Below, piece after piece: positions 8,076 through 17,293 of a DNA stretch of 64,000 bases. The DNA lies in contig NZ_BMVV01000007.1 of assembly GCF_014650895.1 (NCBI RefSeq), forward strand, positions 124,001 through 188,000. The letters are read 5' to 3'. Each line of letters begins with the position of its first letter. Within the stretch, counting starts at the first letter, position 1. The translations under genes were made by a program, and so were the position numbers. The notes beneath the pieces were generated by a model. That model saw nothing but the letters and a program-made list of their open reading frames with translations, was not told the DNA's origin and searched no databases. Source of the stretch: Streptomyces omiyaensis (GTDB lineage Bacteria > Actinomycetota > Actinomycetes > Streptomycetales > Streptomycetaceae).

Positions 8076-9143
8076 TCAGCCCGCCGTCGCCGGAACCGGG
8101 GTCGGGTCCGGGGTCGGTACGGGGGCCGGACCGGGCCGCCGGCGGGTGCCGAGGGCCAGCGCCGTCAGGCCCGCGACGGCCCAGAGGGAGAGGACCAGGA
8201 GCGGTCCGCCCGCCGCCGCGCCGTCGAAGTACGCCACGGAGCGCAGCGCGCTGCCGCCCGCGCCGGGCGGCAGCCACTGGCCGAGGAGGCCGATCCCGGA
8301 CGGCAGCAGCTCGGGGGCGCTCGCCATGCCGGAGAAGGCGTTTCCCGCCAGGATCGTGAGCACCGCGGCGAGCCCGAAGCCGGGCTTGCCGAGCAGGGTG
8401 GCGAGCCCGGCGAAGGTGGCGCCGATCGCGAGGACGGTCAGTGCCAGGACGCCGGCCTCCGCCCAGGCGTTCCCGGTCAGCACGCCGAGCCAGCCGTGCG
8501 CGAGCGCGGCGCCGGTGAGCCCGGCGAGCGCGGACGCCCCGGCGAGGGTGGCGACTGCGCGGGTTCCGCGCAGTCCGAGGAGCACTGCGGCTGCGCCGGT
8601 GGCGGCGCCCGCCAGGGCGAGCGGCAGCAGGCTGGCGCCCAGCACGGCGCCGCGCGGATCGGCCGGGGGCAGCGCGACGACGTCGGTGACCGGAACGGTC
8701 CTGTTCTCCGCGGCGGCGCCCCCGGTGACGGCCTCGCGCAGCAGGCCGGCCACGACGGGGCTGCCGGCGGAGGCGGTCAGCAGCTCCGGGCCGGCCGGAG
8801 TGACGACGACCGCTCCGTACACCTCGCGGTTCTCGACGGCGGAGCGCGCGGCGGCGGCGTCCTCGTACCGGTGGACCTCGAAGGCCCCCGCGTGCCGTTC
8901 CAGCTCGCGCGCGACCCCGTCCGCCGCGGCGACCGGGCCGGCCACGCCGACGGGCAGGTCCCGCGGCGCCATGCGGGCGGCGGGCCAGGCGAAGGTCCAC
9001 AGGACGAGAGCGGCGAGGGCCGGGACGAGCAGCAGCACCGCGAGGGTCTTGCGCCCGGCGCCGGGAGCCGTGCCGGGGCCGGTGTCGGGGGTGGGGGCCG
9101 GTGCCGCGGCCGAGGCCGGGGCGGAGGCGGTGGGGGCGGGCAT
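8076..9143 (-). CDS. ABC-2/YhgE-like membrane protein
   Basis: The ATG at 9143 gives a 355-aa integral membrane protein. A Pro/Ala-rich cytoplasmic start is followed by a first membrane helix (about residues 33-52). An extracytoplasmic domain of roughly 130 residues includes a VYGAVVVTP segment, and about five further hydrophobic helices follow. This layout resembles ABC-2 permease and YhgE/Pip-type proteins, some of which act in drug export or wall stress. The TetR gene upstream is divergent, so TetR-controlled export is a reasonable inference. The C-terminus is a short Pro-rich tail. The substrate is unknown. Confidence 0.75.
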   Translation of the reverse strand: MPAPTASAPASAAAPAPTPDTGPGTAPGAGRKTLAVLLLVPALAALVLWTFAWPAARMAPRDLPVGVAGPVAAADGVARELERHAGAFEVHRYEDAAAARSAVENREVYGAVVVTPAGPELLTASAGSPVVAGLLREAVTGGAAAENRTVPVTDVVALPPADPRGAVLGASLLPLALAGAATGAAAVLLGLRGTRAVATLAGASALAGLTGAALAHGWLGVLTGNAWAEAGVLALTVLAIGATFAGLATLLGKPGFGLAAVLTILAGNAFSGMASAPELLPSGIGLLGQWLPPGAGGSALRSVAYFDGAAAGGPLLVLSLWAVAGLTALALGTRRRPGPAPVPTPDPTPVPATAG

Positions 9144-9391
9144 GACGGCCTCGATTCGCGGGTTGGTTGGGACGGGATCGCTCGGAGTGGAGCGCCGGTA
9201 GGGGCGCCGAGAGGGGCGCCGGGAGGGGCGGGGGCGCTGGAGGGCTGGAGTGCCGAAGGGGAGGGACTGGAGGGCCGGAGTGCTGAAGGCGGAGGGGCTG
9301 TAGGGCAGGGGGGCGGGACGGGGCACGGGGGACAATCAAAGAGAAGGATCGTTCGTTTTCTCCTGGCCCACTGTCCGCCGGGGTGGCGAAG

Positions 9392-9420
9392 TTGTCAAGA
9401 ATGAATATTCGTTTTAGGTT
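9392..9420 (+). promoter_or_regulatory. TetR promoter with embedded operator
   Basis: TTGTCA (9392-9397) and TAGGTT (9415-9420) are separated by exactly 17 bases, a good primary-sigma promoter. Transcription should start at or next to the ATG at 9427, making a leaderless mRNA. The perfect palindrome GAATATTC (9403-9410) lies inside the spacer and is a likely autorepression site. A related CGTTCGTTTT lies about 60 bases upstream, towards the divergent membrane gene. Confidence 0.7.
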
Positions 9421-9426
9421 CGGGGC

Positions 9427-10059
9427 ATGGCCCGTGTCTCCCAGGAACACCTCGACGCCCGCCGCCGCCAGATCCTCGACGGCGCCACCCGCTGCTTCGC
9501 CCGCAACGGCTTCCACGCCACGTCCATGCAGGACGTTCTCGCCGAGGCGGGGCTCTCCGCCGGCGCGGTCTACCGCTACTTCCGGAGCAAGGACGAGCTG
9601 ATCGCGGCCATCGCCGAGGAGACCTTCACCCGCATCCGCGGCGCCTTCGCGCAGGCCGCCGGGGAGAATCCGCCGCCGACGCCCGACGTGCTGATCGGGC
9701 GGGTGATGACGATCGTCCTGGAGCGCCGGATCGCCGGGGCGGAGCAGCAGGCCTTCGCCCGGCTGATCATCCAGGTGTGGGCCGAGACCCTCCGGGACGA
9801 GGCGCTGGCGAAGGCCCTCGCCCAGGGCTTCGACGGGATGCGGGAGATCTGGGCGGGGCTGGTCGACGCGTACCGGGCGAACGGCCTCGTCCCCGCCGAC
9901 GTCTCCTCCGAGCACATGGCCCGCACCCTCATCGCCGCCGTGCAGGGCTTCATCGCCCAGCAGGCGCTCTTCGGCGACGTCGAGATCGACGTCCTGCAGG
10001 AGGGGCTGCGCGGGCTCATGTCGATGGGCGCCCCCGCCCCGCCCCCGCCGGTCCGATGA
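9427..10059 (+). CDS. TetR-family regulator
   Basis: The 210-aa protein has an N-terminal TetR helix-turn-helix: ILDGATRCFARNGFHATSM, then VLAEAGLSAGAVYRYFRSKDEL (the recognition helix carries AGAVYRYF). The C-terminal two thirds is an all-helical ligand-binding and dimer domain. It is divergent from the ABC-2/YhgE-like gene with the operator between them, the usual arrangement for a repressor of its neighbour. The transcript appears leaderless. The ligand cannot be read from the sequence. Confidence 0.92.
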   Translation: MARVSQEHLDARRRQILDGATRCFARNGFHATSMQDVLAEAGLSAGAVYRYFRSKDELIAAIAEETFTRIRGAFAQAAGENPPPTPDVLIGRVMTIVLERRIAGAEQQAFARLIIQVWAETLRDEALAKALAQGFDGMREIWAGLVDAYRANGLVPADVSSEHMARTLIAAVQGFIAQQALFGDVEIDVLQEGLRGLMSMGAPAPPPPVR

Positions 10060-10080
10060 TCATGGGATCGCAAAGCCGGA

Positions 10081-10174
10081 GTTAACGCGCCGGAAAAACT
10101 TCCGCCCTAACGTGCAATGTCCGGCCGTCCACCGCATCTCCGCTGTTCAACAGAGTGTTGACGGTCGGTAGGGT
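10081..10174 (+). promoter_or_regulatory. Urease operon control region with a GlnR-like box
   Basis: TTAAC-(6)-GAAAA at 10082-10097 fits half of the actinobacterial GlnR consensus (gTnAc-n6-GaAAc). Urease genes are known GlnR targets in Streptomyces, so nitrogen control is plausible. Farther down, TAGGGT (10169-10174) is a likely -10, and TCAAC-agagt-GTTGA (10147-10161) is a perfect 5-5-5 inverted repeat over the -35 area. Confidence 0.45.
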
Positions 10175-10221
10175 CCGCAGCTGTCCGGGTGCGGCCCGGT
10201 GGACGACTGTGAGGTGGAAGA

Positions 10222-10524
<303 letters not shown>

Positions 10525-10539
10525 CGGGGGCCGGCACCG

Positions 10540-10932
10540 ATGATCCCCGGAGAGATCCTGTACGCGGACGGGCCCGTGCCCCTCAACGAGGGCCGCCCCG
10601 TGACCCGCCTCACCGTCCTGAACGCCGCCGACCGGCCCGTCCAGGTCGGCTCCCACTACCACTTCGCCGAGGTCAACCCCGGTCTCGACTTCGACCGTCC
10701 GGCCGCGCGCGGCCTGCGGCTGCACATCGCCGCCGGTACGGCCGTGCGCTTCGAGCCCGGCATCCCCGTCGAGGTGGAGCTCGTGCCGATCGCCGGCCGC
10801 CGGATCGTCCCGGGCCTGCGCGGCGAGACCGCCGGCCCCCTCGACGCCACCGGCCCCGCCCCCGACACCTCCACCCCCGAGGCCCCCGCCGCCCCGTCGG
10901 CCGCGACGCCGAACGGAGCCCTCCGTGCCTGA
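10540..10932 (+). CDS. ureB: Urease beta subunit with an extra Pro/Ala tail
   Basis: The first 104 residues are a standard Ure[17 protein letters not shown], then [18 protein letters not shown] and the ending [13 protein letters not shown]. Streptomyces UreB normally stops at about this point. Here 26 more residues follow, made mostly of Pro, Ala, Thr and Ser, before the stop at 10930-10932. The tail overlaps the ureC start by eight bases (GTGCCTGA). The added tail is probably unstructured, and its effect is unknown. Confidence 0.95.
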   Translation: MIPGEILYADGPVPLNEGRPVTRLTVLNAADRPVQVGSHYHFAEVNPGLDFDRPAARGLRLHIAAGTAVRFEPGIPVEVELVPIAGRRIVPGLRGETAGPLDATGPAPDTSTPEAPAAPSAATPNGALRA

Positions 10933-12621
10933 CCTCCACCGTGCCGTGTACGCCGACCTCTTCGGTCCCACCACCGGCGACCGGATCCGCCTCGCCGACA
11001 CCGACCTGCTGGTGGAGATCGAGGAGGACCGCTCGGGCGGCCCCGGCCGGGCCGGCGAGGAAGCCGTCTTCGGCGGCGGCAAGGTCATCCGCGAGTCGAT
11101 GGGCCAGGCCCGCACCACCCGTGCCGAAGGCGCCCCCGACACGGTGATCACCGGCGCCGTGGTCATCGACCACTGGGGCGTCGTCAAGGCGGACATCGGC
11201 ATCCGCGACGGCCGCATCACCGCCCTCGGCAAGGCCGGCAACCCCGACACCATGGACGGCGTCCACCCCGGGCTCGTCATCGGCCCCGAGACCGAGATCG
11301 TCGTCGGCAACGGGCGGATCGTCACCGCCGGAGGCGTCGACACCCACGTCCACTTCATCTCGCCGACCGTCGTCGAGCAGGCCCTCGCCACCGGCATCAC
11401 CACCCTGGTCGGCGGTGGCACCGGCCCCGCCGAGGGCACCAAGGCCACCACCGTCACCCCCGGCCCCTGGCACACGGCCCGGATGTTCGAGGCGCTCGAC
11501 ACCTTCCCGGTCAACATCGGCCTCCTGGGCAAGGGCAACACCACGTCCCGCGAGGCCATGCACTCCCAGCTGCGCGGCGGCGCGCTCGGCTTCAAGATCC
11601 ACGAGGACTGGGGGGCGACCCCCGCCGTCATCGACGCCTGCCTCGGCGTCTGCGAGGAGACCGGCGCCCAGCTGGCCATCCACACCGACACGCTCAACGA
11701 GGCCGGGTTCGTCGGCGACACCCTCGCCGCCATCGCGGGCCGGACCATCCACGCGTACCACACCGAGGGCGCCGGCGGCGGGCACGCGCCCGACATCATC
11801 ACCGTGGTCTCGGAACCGTACGTGCTGCCCAGCTCGACCAATCCGACCCGGCCGCACACCGTCAACACCATCGAGGAACACCTCGACATGCTGATGGTCT
11901 GCCACCACCTCAACCCGGCGGTCCCGGAGGACCTCGCCTTCGCCGAGTCCCGGATCCGGCCGTCCACCATCGCCGCCGAGGACGTCCTCCACGACCTCGG
12001 CGCCATCTCGATCATCTCCTCCGACTCCCAGGCCATGGGTCGGATCGGCGAGGTGATCCTGCGGACCTGGCAGACCGCCCACGTCATGAAGAAGCGGCGC
12101 GGCGCGCTGCCGGGCGACGGCCGCGCCGACAACCACCGGGTGCGCCGCTACGTCGCCAAGTACACGATCAACCCGGCCGTCGCGCAGGGCATGGACCACC
12201 TCGTCGGCTCGGTCGAGCCCGGCAAGCTCGCCGACCTCGTGCTGTGGGAGCCCGCCTTCTTCGGGGTGAAGCCGCTCGTGGTCCTCAAGGGCGGCCAGAT
12301 CGCCTACGCGCAGATGGGCGACGCCAACGCCTCCATCCCCACGCCGCAGCCGGTGCTGCCGCGCCCCATGTTCGGCGCCCTCGGCCGGGCGGCCGCCGCC
12401 GGCTCCGTCAACTTCACGGCCGAGGCGGCGATCGAGGACGACCTGCCCCGGCGGCTCGGCCTGGCGAAGGAGTTCACCCCGATCCGCTCCACCCGCCGGG
12501 TCACCAAGGCGGACATGCGGGAGAACGACGCGCTGCCCCGTGTCGAGGTGGACGCCGACACCTTCACCGTCACGCGCCCGCTGTGGAACTGCCCATGGCC
12601 CAGCGCTACTTCCTCTTCTGA
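10925..12621 (+). CDS. ureC: Urease alpha (catalytic) subunit, frameshifted near its C-terminus
   Basis: Catalytic nickel subunit. All active-site elements are readable from the GTG at 10925: THVHF (His141, His143), the carbamylated Lys in [36 protein letters not shown] and the Asp in SSDSQAMGR. After DTFTVT (around 12573) the frame goes wrong. The conserved C-terminal end [11 protein letters not shown] plus its stop (12586-12621) is present but in a different frame. About 25 bases seem to be missing between the two blocks relative to the usual spacing of 13 residues. In the original frame there is no stop until 14743. The window end given is the stop belonging to the conserved C-terminus. 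It is either a real recent lesion or an assembly error. Confidence 0.9.
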
Positions 12622-13289
12622 TGACCGCCTCCCGCTCCGCACTCCTGGTGCTCGCCGACGGGCGCTTCCCCGCCGGCGGGCACGCCCACTCCGGCGGTGC
12701 CGAGGCCGCCGTGAAGGCCGGCCGCATCCGCGACGCCGCAGGACTGGAAGCCTTCTGCCGTGGGCGTCTGCACACCACCGGCCTCACCTCGGCGGGCCTC
12801 GCCGCCGGCGCGGCCCTCGGGCTCGACCCGTACGAGCTCGACGCCGCCGCCGACGCCCGCACCCCCTCGCCCGCGCTGCGGACCGCCGCCCGCCGGCTCG
12901 GCCGCCAGCTGATCCGGGCCGCCCGCGCCGCCTGGCCCGGACCCGAACTCGACGCGCTCGCCGCGGCCTTCCCGCGCGGCGCGCACCAGCCGGTCGTCCT
13001 CGGCGTCACCGCCCGGGCCGCCGGACTCGGCCCCGAGGACGCGGCGCACTGCTCGGCGTACGAGACCGTCGGCGGTCCCGCGACCGCCGTCGTGCGCCTC
13101 CTCGGCCTCGACCCCTACCAGGCGACCGGCGTCCTCGCCCGGCTCGCGCCGGAGATCGACGAGGTCGCCGCGCGGGCCACCGCCGCCGCCCGCGGGGGCG
13201 TCGGCGCGCTGCCCGCCGCCTCCGCACCGCTCCTCGACATCACCGCCGAACAGCACGCCGCCTGGCCCGTCCGCCTCTTCGCCTCGTAA
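12621..13289 (+). CDS. ureF: Urease accessory protein UreF
   Basis: GTPase-regulating accessory protein that helps UreG and UreD deliver nickel to the urease active site. The ATG at 12621 overlaps the ureC stop (TGATG). The 222-aa product shows the UreF signatures [19 protein letters not shown] at the N-terminus, [11 protein letters not shown], and the late segment [12 protein letters not shown]. It is helical throughout, with the normal length for an actinobacterial UreF. Confidence 0.94.
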   Translation: MTASRSALLVLADGRFPAGGHAHSGGAEAAVKAGRIRDAAGLEAFCRGRLHTTGLTSAGLAAGAALGLDPYELDAAADARTPSPALRTAARRLGRQLIRAARAAWPGPELDALAAAFPRGAHQPVVLGVTARAAGLGPEDAAHCSAYETVGGPATAVVRLLGLDPYQATGVLARLAPEIDEVAARATAAARGGVGALPAASAPLLDITAEQHAAWPVRLFAS

Positions 13290-13304
13290 CCCCGGAGCAC
13301 CCCC

Positions 13305-14000
13305 ATGCACCTCGACCACGGCCACACCCACCACGGCGCCGTCTCCGCCGACGCCCACCGGCCCGACGGCACCCGCCGCGCGCTGCGCATCGGCCTCGGC
13401 GGACCCGTCGGATCCGGCAAGACCGCCACGGTCGCCGCGCTCTGCCGGCTGCTGCGCGACACGCTCTCGCTCGCCGTCGTCACCAACGACATCTACACGC
13501 GCGAGGACGCCGAGTTCCTGCTCCGCGAGGCCGTGCTGCCGCCGGAGCGCATCCAGGCCGTCGAGACCGGCGCCTGCCCGCACACCGCGATCCGCGACGA
13601 CATCTCCGCCAACCTCGAAGCCGTCGAGGAGCTGGAGGACACCGTCGGCCCGCTCGACCTGATCCTCGTCGAGTCCGGCGGGGACAACCTCACCGCCACC
13701 TTCTCCCGGGGCCTCGTCGACGCCCAGATCTTCGTCATCGACGTCGCCGGCGGCGACGACATCCCCCGCAAGGGCGGCCCCGGCGTCACCACCGCCGACC
13801 TCCTCGTCGTCAACAAGACCGACCTCGCCCCGCACGTCGGCTCCGACCTCGGCCGGATGGCCCGCGACGCCGCGGAGCAGCGCGGCGACCTGCCCGTGGC
13901 GTTCACCTCGCTGCGCTCCGAGGAGGGCGTCGGCCCGGTCGCCGACTGGGTGCGCGAGCGGCTCGCCGCCTGGACCGCCGCGCCGGTGCCCGCCGCGTGA
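13305..14000 (+). CDS. ureG: Urease accessory GTPase UreG
   Basis: Nickel-insertion GTPase of the SIMIBI class. The 231-aa protein begins with a His-rich stretch ([10 protein letters not shown]), probably nickel-binding. It then has the P-loop [12 protein letters not shown], the [13 protein letters not shown] segment, the metal-binding CPH in [13 protein letters not shown], and the guanine-specificity NKTD motif (VVNKTDLA). The ATG at 13305 follows a CGGAG ribosome site, 15 bases after ureF. All motifs are intact. Confidence 0.96.
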   Translation: MHLDHGHTHHGAVSADAHRPDGTRRALRIGLGGPVGSGKTATVAALCRLLRDTLSLAVVTNDIYTREDAEFLLREAVLPPERIQAVETGACPHTAIRDDISANLEAVEELEDTVGPLDLILVESGGDNLTATFSRGLVDAQIFVIDVAGGDDIPRKGGPGVTTADLLVVNKTDLAPHVGSDLGRMARDAAEQRGDLPVAFTSLRSEEGVGPVADWVRERLAAWTAAPVPAA

Positions 14001-14743
14001 GCCTGCGCGCCACCGCCCGGATCGCCGCCGACGCCGACGGCTCGCTCCCGGTCCTGACGAGCGACGGGCCGCTCGCCCTGCGCCGCACCCGCGCCGCCGT
14101 CCCCGGCTGGACGCGGGTGACGGTCGTCGGCGCGATGAGCGCGCCGCTCGGCGGCGACCGGCTCGCGATCGAGACCGAGGTGCGGGACGGGGCCCGGCTC
14201 CGCGTCGACTCGGCGGCCGCCACCCTGGCCCTGCCCGGCCGCAGCCCGGAGCCCGCCGCGTACGAGCTCCGGCTCCGCGTCGGCGGGGACGCCGTCCTGC
14301 GCTGGCTGCCCGAACAGCTCGTCAGCGCCCACGGCTCCGACCTGCGGGTCCGCACCGACGTCGACCTGGCGCCGACCGCGCGCCTCGTCCTGCGGGAGGA
14401 GCAGGTCCTCGGCCGGCACGGCGAACCGCCCGGCACCCTCGTCTCCCGGCTCGCCGTCCGCCGCGCGGGCGCGCCACTGCTCGACCAGGAACTCGCGTAC
14501 GGTCCCGGCGCCTCCGGCGGCTGGGACGGCGCGGCCGTGCTCGGCGGGCACCGCGCCACCGGCCAGCTGCTCGTCGTCGACCCGGCCTACGAGGGCGCGC
14601 CGCCAACGGCGCGCCCGCTCGGGGAGTCCGCGGCGCTGACCCCGCTGGCGGGTCCGGCCGTCCTGGTCACCGCGGTCGCCCCCGACGCGCTCGCCCTGCG
14701 CCGGATCCTCGACGCGGCCCTGGACGAACTCGCCCCCGAATGA
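13997..14743 (+). CDS. ureD: Urease accessory protein UreD
   Basis: Scaffold protein (also called UreH) that binds apo-urease and, with UreF and UreG, forms the nickel-loading complex. The GTG at 13997 overlaps the ureG stop (GTGA). The 248-aa product has [14 protein letters not shown] and the [15 protein letters not shown] segment typical of UreD. It is in the same frame as the shifted ureC, so a readthrough of the ureC frame would end in UreD, probably by chance in GC-rich DNA. It is the last gene of the urease cluster. Confidence 0.9.
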   Translation: MSLRATARIAADADGSLPVLTSDGPLALRRTRAAVPGWTRVTVVGAMSAPLGGDRLAIETEVRDGARLRVDSAAATLALPGRSPEPAAYELRLRVGGDAVLRWLPEQLVSAHGSDLRVRTDVDLAPTARLVLREEQVLGRHGEPPGTLVSRLAVRRAGAPLLDQELAYGPGASGGWDGAAVLGGHRATGQLLVVDPAYEGAPPTARPLGESAALTPLAGPAVLVTAVAPDALALRRILDAALDELAPE

Positions 14744-14882
14744 GACGGATCCGGATGTACCGCTCAGCGGACTCCGGTCTCCGGTTATGGGTTCGGCAAA
14801 GAAACGTGTGTTCGGACTGACGCTGCGCCCCTCCTGAAGGAAGGATCGCCCGGACGGACGACCACCTACAGGGGGAGGACCT

Positions 14883-16469
14883 GTGAGACGACGCACGGCA
14901 GTGCTCGGATCCGCCGGCACGCTCATCGCCGGCACACTCGTCGCGGGCGCGCTCGCGGCTCCGGCGGCGGGCGCCGCGAGCGGGGCCCGCCACGGGCGCG
15001 ACGCCGAGGCGGCCGGTGTCGCCGTCGCCGCGGCCCAGGCCGCGCGCGCCGGGATCGACTGGCAGGACTGTCCCGCCGACTGGGGCCTGGAGAAGCCGAT
15101 CCAGTGCGGCTGGGTGACGGTGCCGGTCGACTACGCCGAGCCGTACGGGAAGAAGATCAAGATCGCCGTCGACCGGATCGCCGCCACCGGCACCCCGGCC
15201 GAGCGCCAGGGCGCGCTCCTCTACAACCCCGGCGGCCCCGGCGGCTCCGGCCTGCGCTTCCCGCGCCGCGTCACCACGAACAACAAGATCTGGGCGAACG
15301 CCGCGAAGGCCTACGACTTCGTCGGCTTCGACCCGCGCGGCGTCGGCAAGTCCGCCCCGATCTCCTGCGTCGACCCGACCGAGTTCGTCAAGGGCCCCAA
15401 GCCCGACCCGGTCCCCGACAGCGAGGCCGACAAGCGGGCGCAGCGCAAGCTCGCCGCCGAGTACGCCGCCGGCTGCGCCGAGAAGAGCGGCGACATGCTC
15501 CCGCACATGACGACGCCGAACACCGCGCGCGACCTCGACGTCGTCCGGGCCGCCCTCGGCGAGCGGAAGCTCAACTTCGTCGGCGTCTCCTACGGCACCT
15601 ACCTCGGCGCCGTCTACGGCACCCTCTTCCCGACGCACGTCCGCCGCATGGTCCTGGACAGCGTCGTCAACCCGTCGACCCGGTCGATCTGGTACGAGGC
15701 CAACCTCGGCCAGGACATCGCCTTCGAGGGCCGGCTCACCGACTGGATGACCTGGGTCGCGAAGAACGACGCCGCCTACCACCTCGGCGACACCCTGGCC
15801 GAGGTCCGCGGGCAGTGGGACGCCCTGCGCGCCGCCGCGAAGAAGGCGCCGCTCGGCGGCAAGGTCGGACCGGCCGAGCTCATCGGCTTCTTCCAGAACG
15901 CCCCGTACTACGACTCCATGTGGGCGCCCGTCGCGGAGGCCTGGAGCGCGTACGCCGCCGGCGACCCGCAGCCGCTCGTCGACAACGCCGCCGCGGACCT
16001 CACCGACACCGCGGGCAACATCGCCGCGGAGAACGGCAACGCCGTCTACACCGCGGTCGAGTGCGCGGACGCCCCGTGGCCGACCAGCTGGAAGAAGTGG
16101 GACCGGGACAACTCCCGCCTCCACGAGCAGTACCCCTTCATGACGTGGGCGAACGCCTGGATGAACCTGCCCTGCGCGACCTGGAAGGCGCCGAGCCGCA
16201 AGCCGGTCCAGGTCGGCACGGGCAAGGGCCTGCCGCCCGTGCTCATCACCCAGGCCGAGCGCGACGCCGCCACGCCGTACGAGGGCGCTGTGGAACTGCA
16301 CAAGCGGTTCAAGGGCTCGCGCCTGATCACGGAGAAGGACGCCGGCTCGCACGGCATCACCAACCTGGCCAACCCGTGCCTCAACACCAAGGTCGAGGCG
16401 TACCTGCTGACCGGCAAGGTGGACGCCACGGACCAGACGTGCGCCCCGCACGCCGCTCCGCAGCCTTAG
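14883..16469 (+). CDS. tap: Secreted tripeptidyl aminopeptidase (alpha/beta hydrolase)
   Basis: Extracellular serine peptidase that removes tripeptides from protein N-termini. It is similar to the Streptomyces lividans Tap enzyme, whose gene I recall next to urease genes. The 528-aa precursor has a signal peptide of about 35 residues (RRRTAVLGSAG to AAGAAS). Next come the oxyanion segment YNPGGPGGSG, the nucleophile elbow GVSYGTYLG, and a C-terminal TAP-like domain with the catalytic His in KDAGSHGIT. The GTG at 14883 follows GGGGGAGGACCT. The DNA before it (14744-14882) holds its promoter; no clear operator is visible. Confidence 0.93.
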   Translation: MRRRTAVLGSAGTLIAGTLVAGALAAPAAGAASGARHGRDAEAAGVAVAAAQAARAGIDWQDCPADWGLEKPIQCGWVTVPVDYAEPYGKKIKIAVDRIAATGTPAERQGALLYNPGGPGGSGLRFPRRVTTNNKIWANAAKAYDFVGFDPRGVGKSAPISCVDPTEFVKGPKPDPVPDSEADKRAQRKLAAEYAAGCAEKSGDMLPHMTTPNTARDLDVVRAALGERKLNFVGVSYGTYLGAVYGTLFPTHVRRMVLDSVVNPSTRSIWYEANLGQDIAFEGRLTDWMTWVAKNDAAYHLGDTLAEVRGQWDALRAAAKKAPLGGKVGPAELIGFFQNAPYYDSMWAPVAEAWSAYAAGDPQPLVDNAAADLTDTAGNIAAENGNAVYTAVECADAPWPTSWKKWDRDNSRLHEQYPFMTWANAWMNLPCATWKAPSRKPVQVGTGKGLPPVLITQAERDAATPYEGAVELHKRFKGSRLITEKDAGSHGITNLANPCLNTKVEAYLLTGKVDATDQTCAPHAAPQP

Positions 16470-16482
16470 CAGCCGAACGACC

Positions 16483-16517
16483 GCGGAGGGGCGTCCGCAC
16501 AACGACCGCCCCTCCGC
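16483..16517. terminator. Bidirectional hairpin between convergent genes
   Basis: GCGGAGGGGCG pairs perfectly with CGCCCCTCCGC (stems 16483-16493 and 16507-16517, 13-base loop) between the peptidase stop and the end of the convergent acyltransferase gene. Confidence 0.75.
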
Positions 16518-16520
16518 CGC

Positions 16521-17198
16521 TCACGCCTCGGCGGCCTTCACCACGGCCGCGTACTCGTCCACGTACTCCTGGCCCGACAGCCGCATGATCGCGTACATGA
16601 TCTCGTCCGTGACCGCCCGGACCACCGCCCGCTCGTCCGCCGAGCCCGCGAAGCGCGAGAGGTCCAGCGGCTCCCCGAACCGGATCGTCACCCGGCGGAT
16701 GCGCGGCACCACCCGCCCCGGCGGCTGGATCTCGAAGGTGCCGACCATCGCGCACGGCACCACCTTCACCCCGGCCGTCAGCGCCATCACCGCCACCCCG
16801 ACCTTGCCCTTGTACAGGCGTCCGTCGGGCGAGCGGGTGCCCTCCGGGTAGATCCCGAGCAGCTCGTCCCGCGCCAGCACCCCCAGTCCCTCGCGGATCG
16901 CGGCCCGTCCCGCCTCCTTGCCCGAGCGGTCCACCGGGATCTGTCCGGCCGCCCGGAAGAAGGCCGCCGTCAGCCGCCCCTTCAGGCCCGGCCCGGTGAA
17001 GTACTCCTGTTTCGCCAGGAAGGTGATCCGCCGGTCGAGCACCACCGGCATGAGGAAGTGGTCGGAGAAGGAGAGGTGGTTGCCCGCGACGATCGCCGCA
17101 CCCTCCTCGGGAATGTGTTCGATCCCCTCCACCCGCGGCCGGAACAGCAGTTTCAGCAGCGGTCCGAGGAGCACGTACTTCAGCAGCCGGTAGAACAC
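16521..17198 (-). CDS. PlsC-type lysophospholipid acyltransferase
   Basis: Membrane-associated 1-acyl-glycerol-3-phosphate acyltransferase family. The HX4D motif reads NHLSFSDHF, and the acceptor-phosphate motif is YPEGTRSPDG. A hydrophobic N-terminal segment (FYRLLKYVLLGPLLKLLF) anchors it to the membrane. I chose the GTG at 17198 (225 aa) because family members begin with this FYRLLKYV sequence; the frame is open 27 codons further upstream, but that stretch is not family-like. The role is phospholipid synthesis or remodelling. Confidence 0.9.
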   Translation of the reverse strand: MFYRLLKYVLLGPLLKLLFRPRVEGIEHIPEEGAAIVAGNHLSFSDHFLMPVVLDRRITFLAKQEYFTGPGLKGRLTAAFFRAAGQIPVDRSGKEAGRAAIREGLGVLARDELLGIYPEGTRSPDGRLYKGKVGVAVMALTAGVKVVPCAMVGTFEIQPPGRVVPRIRRVTIRFGEPLDLSRFAGSADERAVVRAVTDEIMYAIMRLSGQEYVDEYAAVVKAAEA

Positions 17199-17293
17199 CT
17201 GGGCCCCCGTTCGTCGTCCGTCACGCCCCGTTGTAACCCCCCGGCCGCCCGTGGTCCACTGGTGGGAGTGGCCCGACACACCGGGAGGCCGAC

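Noticed and set aside
7639..9915. Long minus-strand frame through the TetR gene and membrane protein
   Set aside because: It is Arg/Gly/Pro-rich antisense of the real genes, with no recognisable domain.
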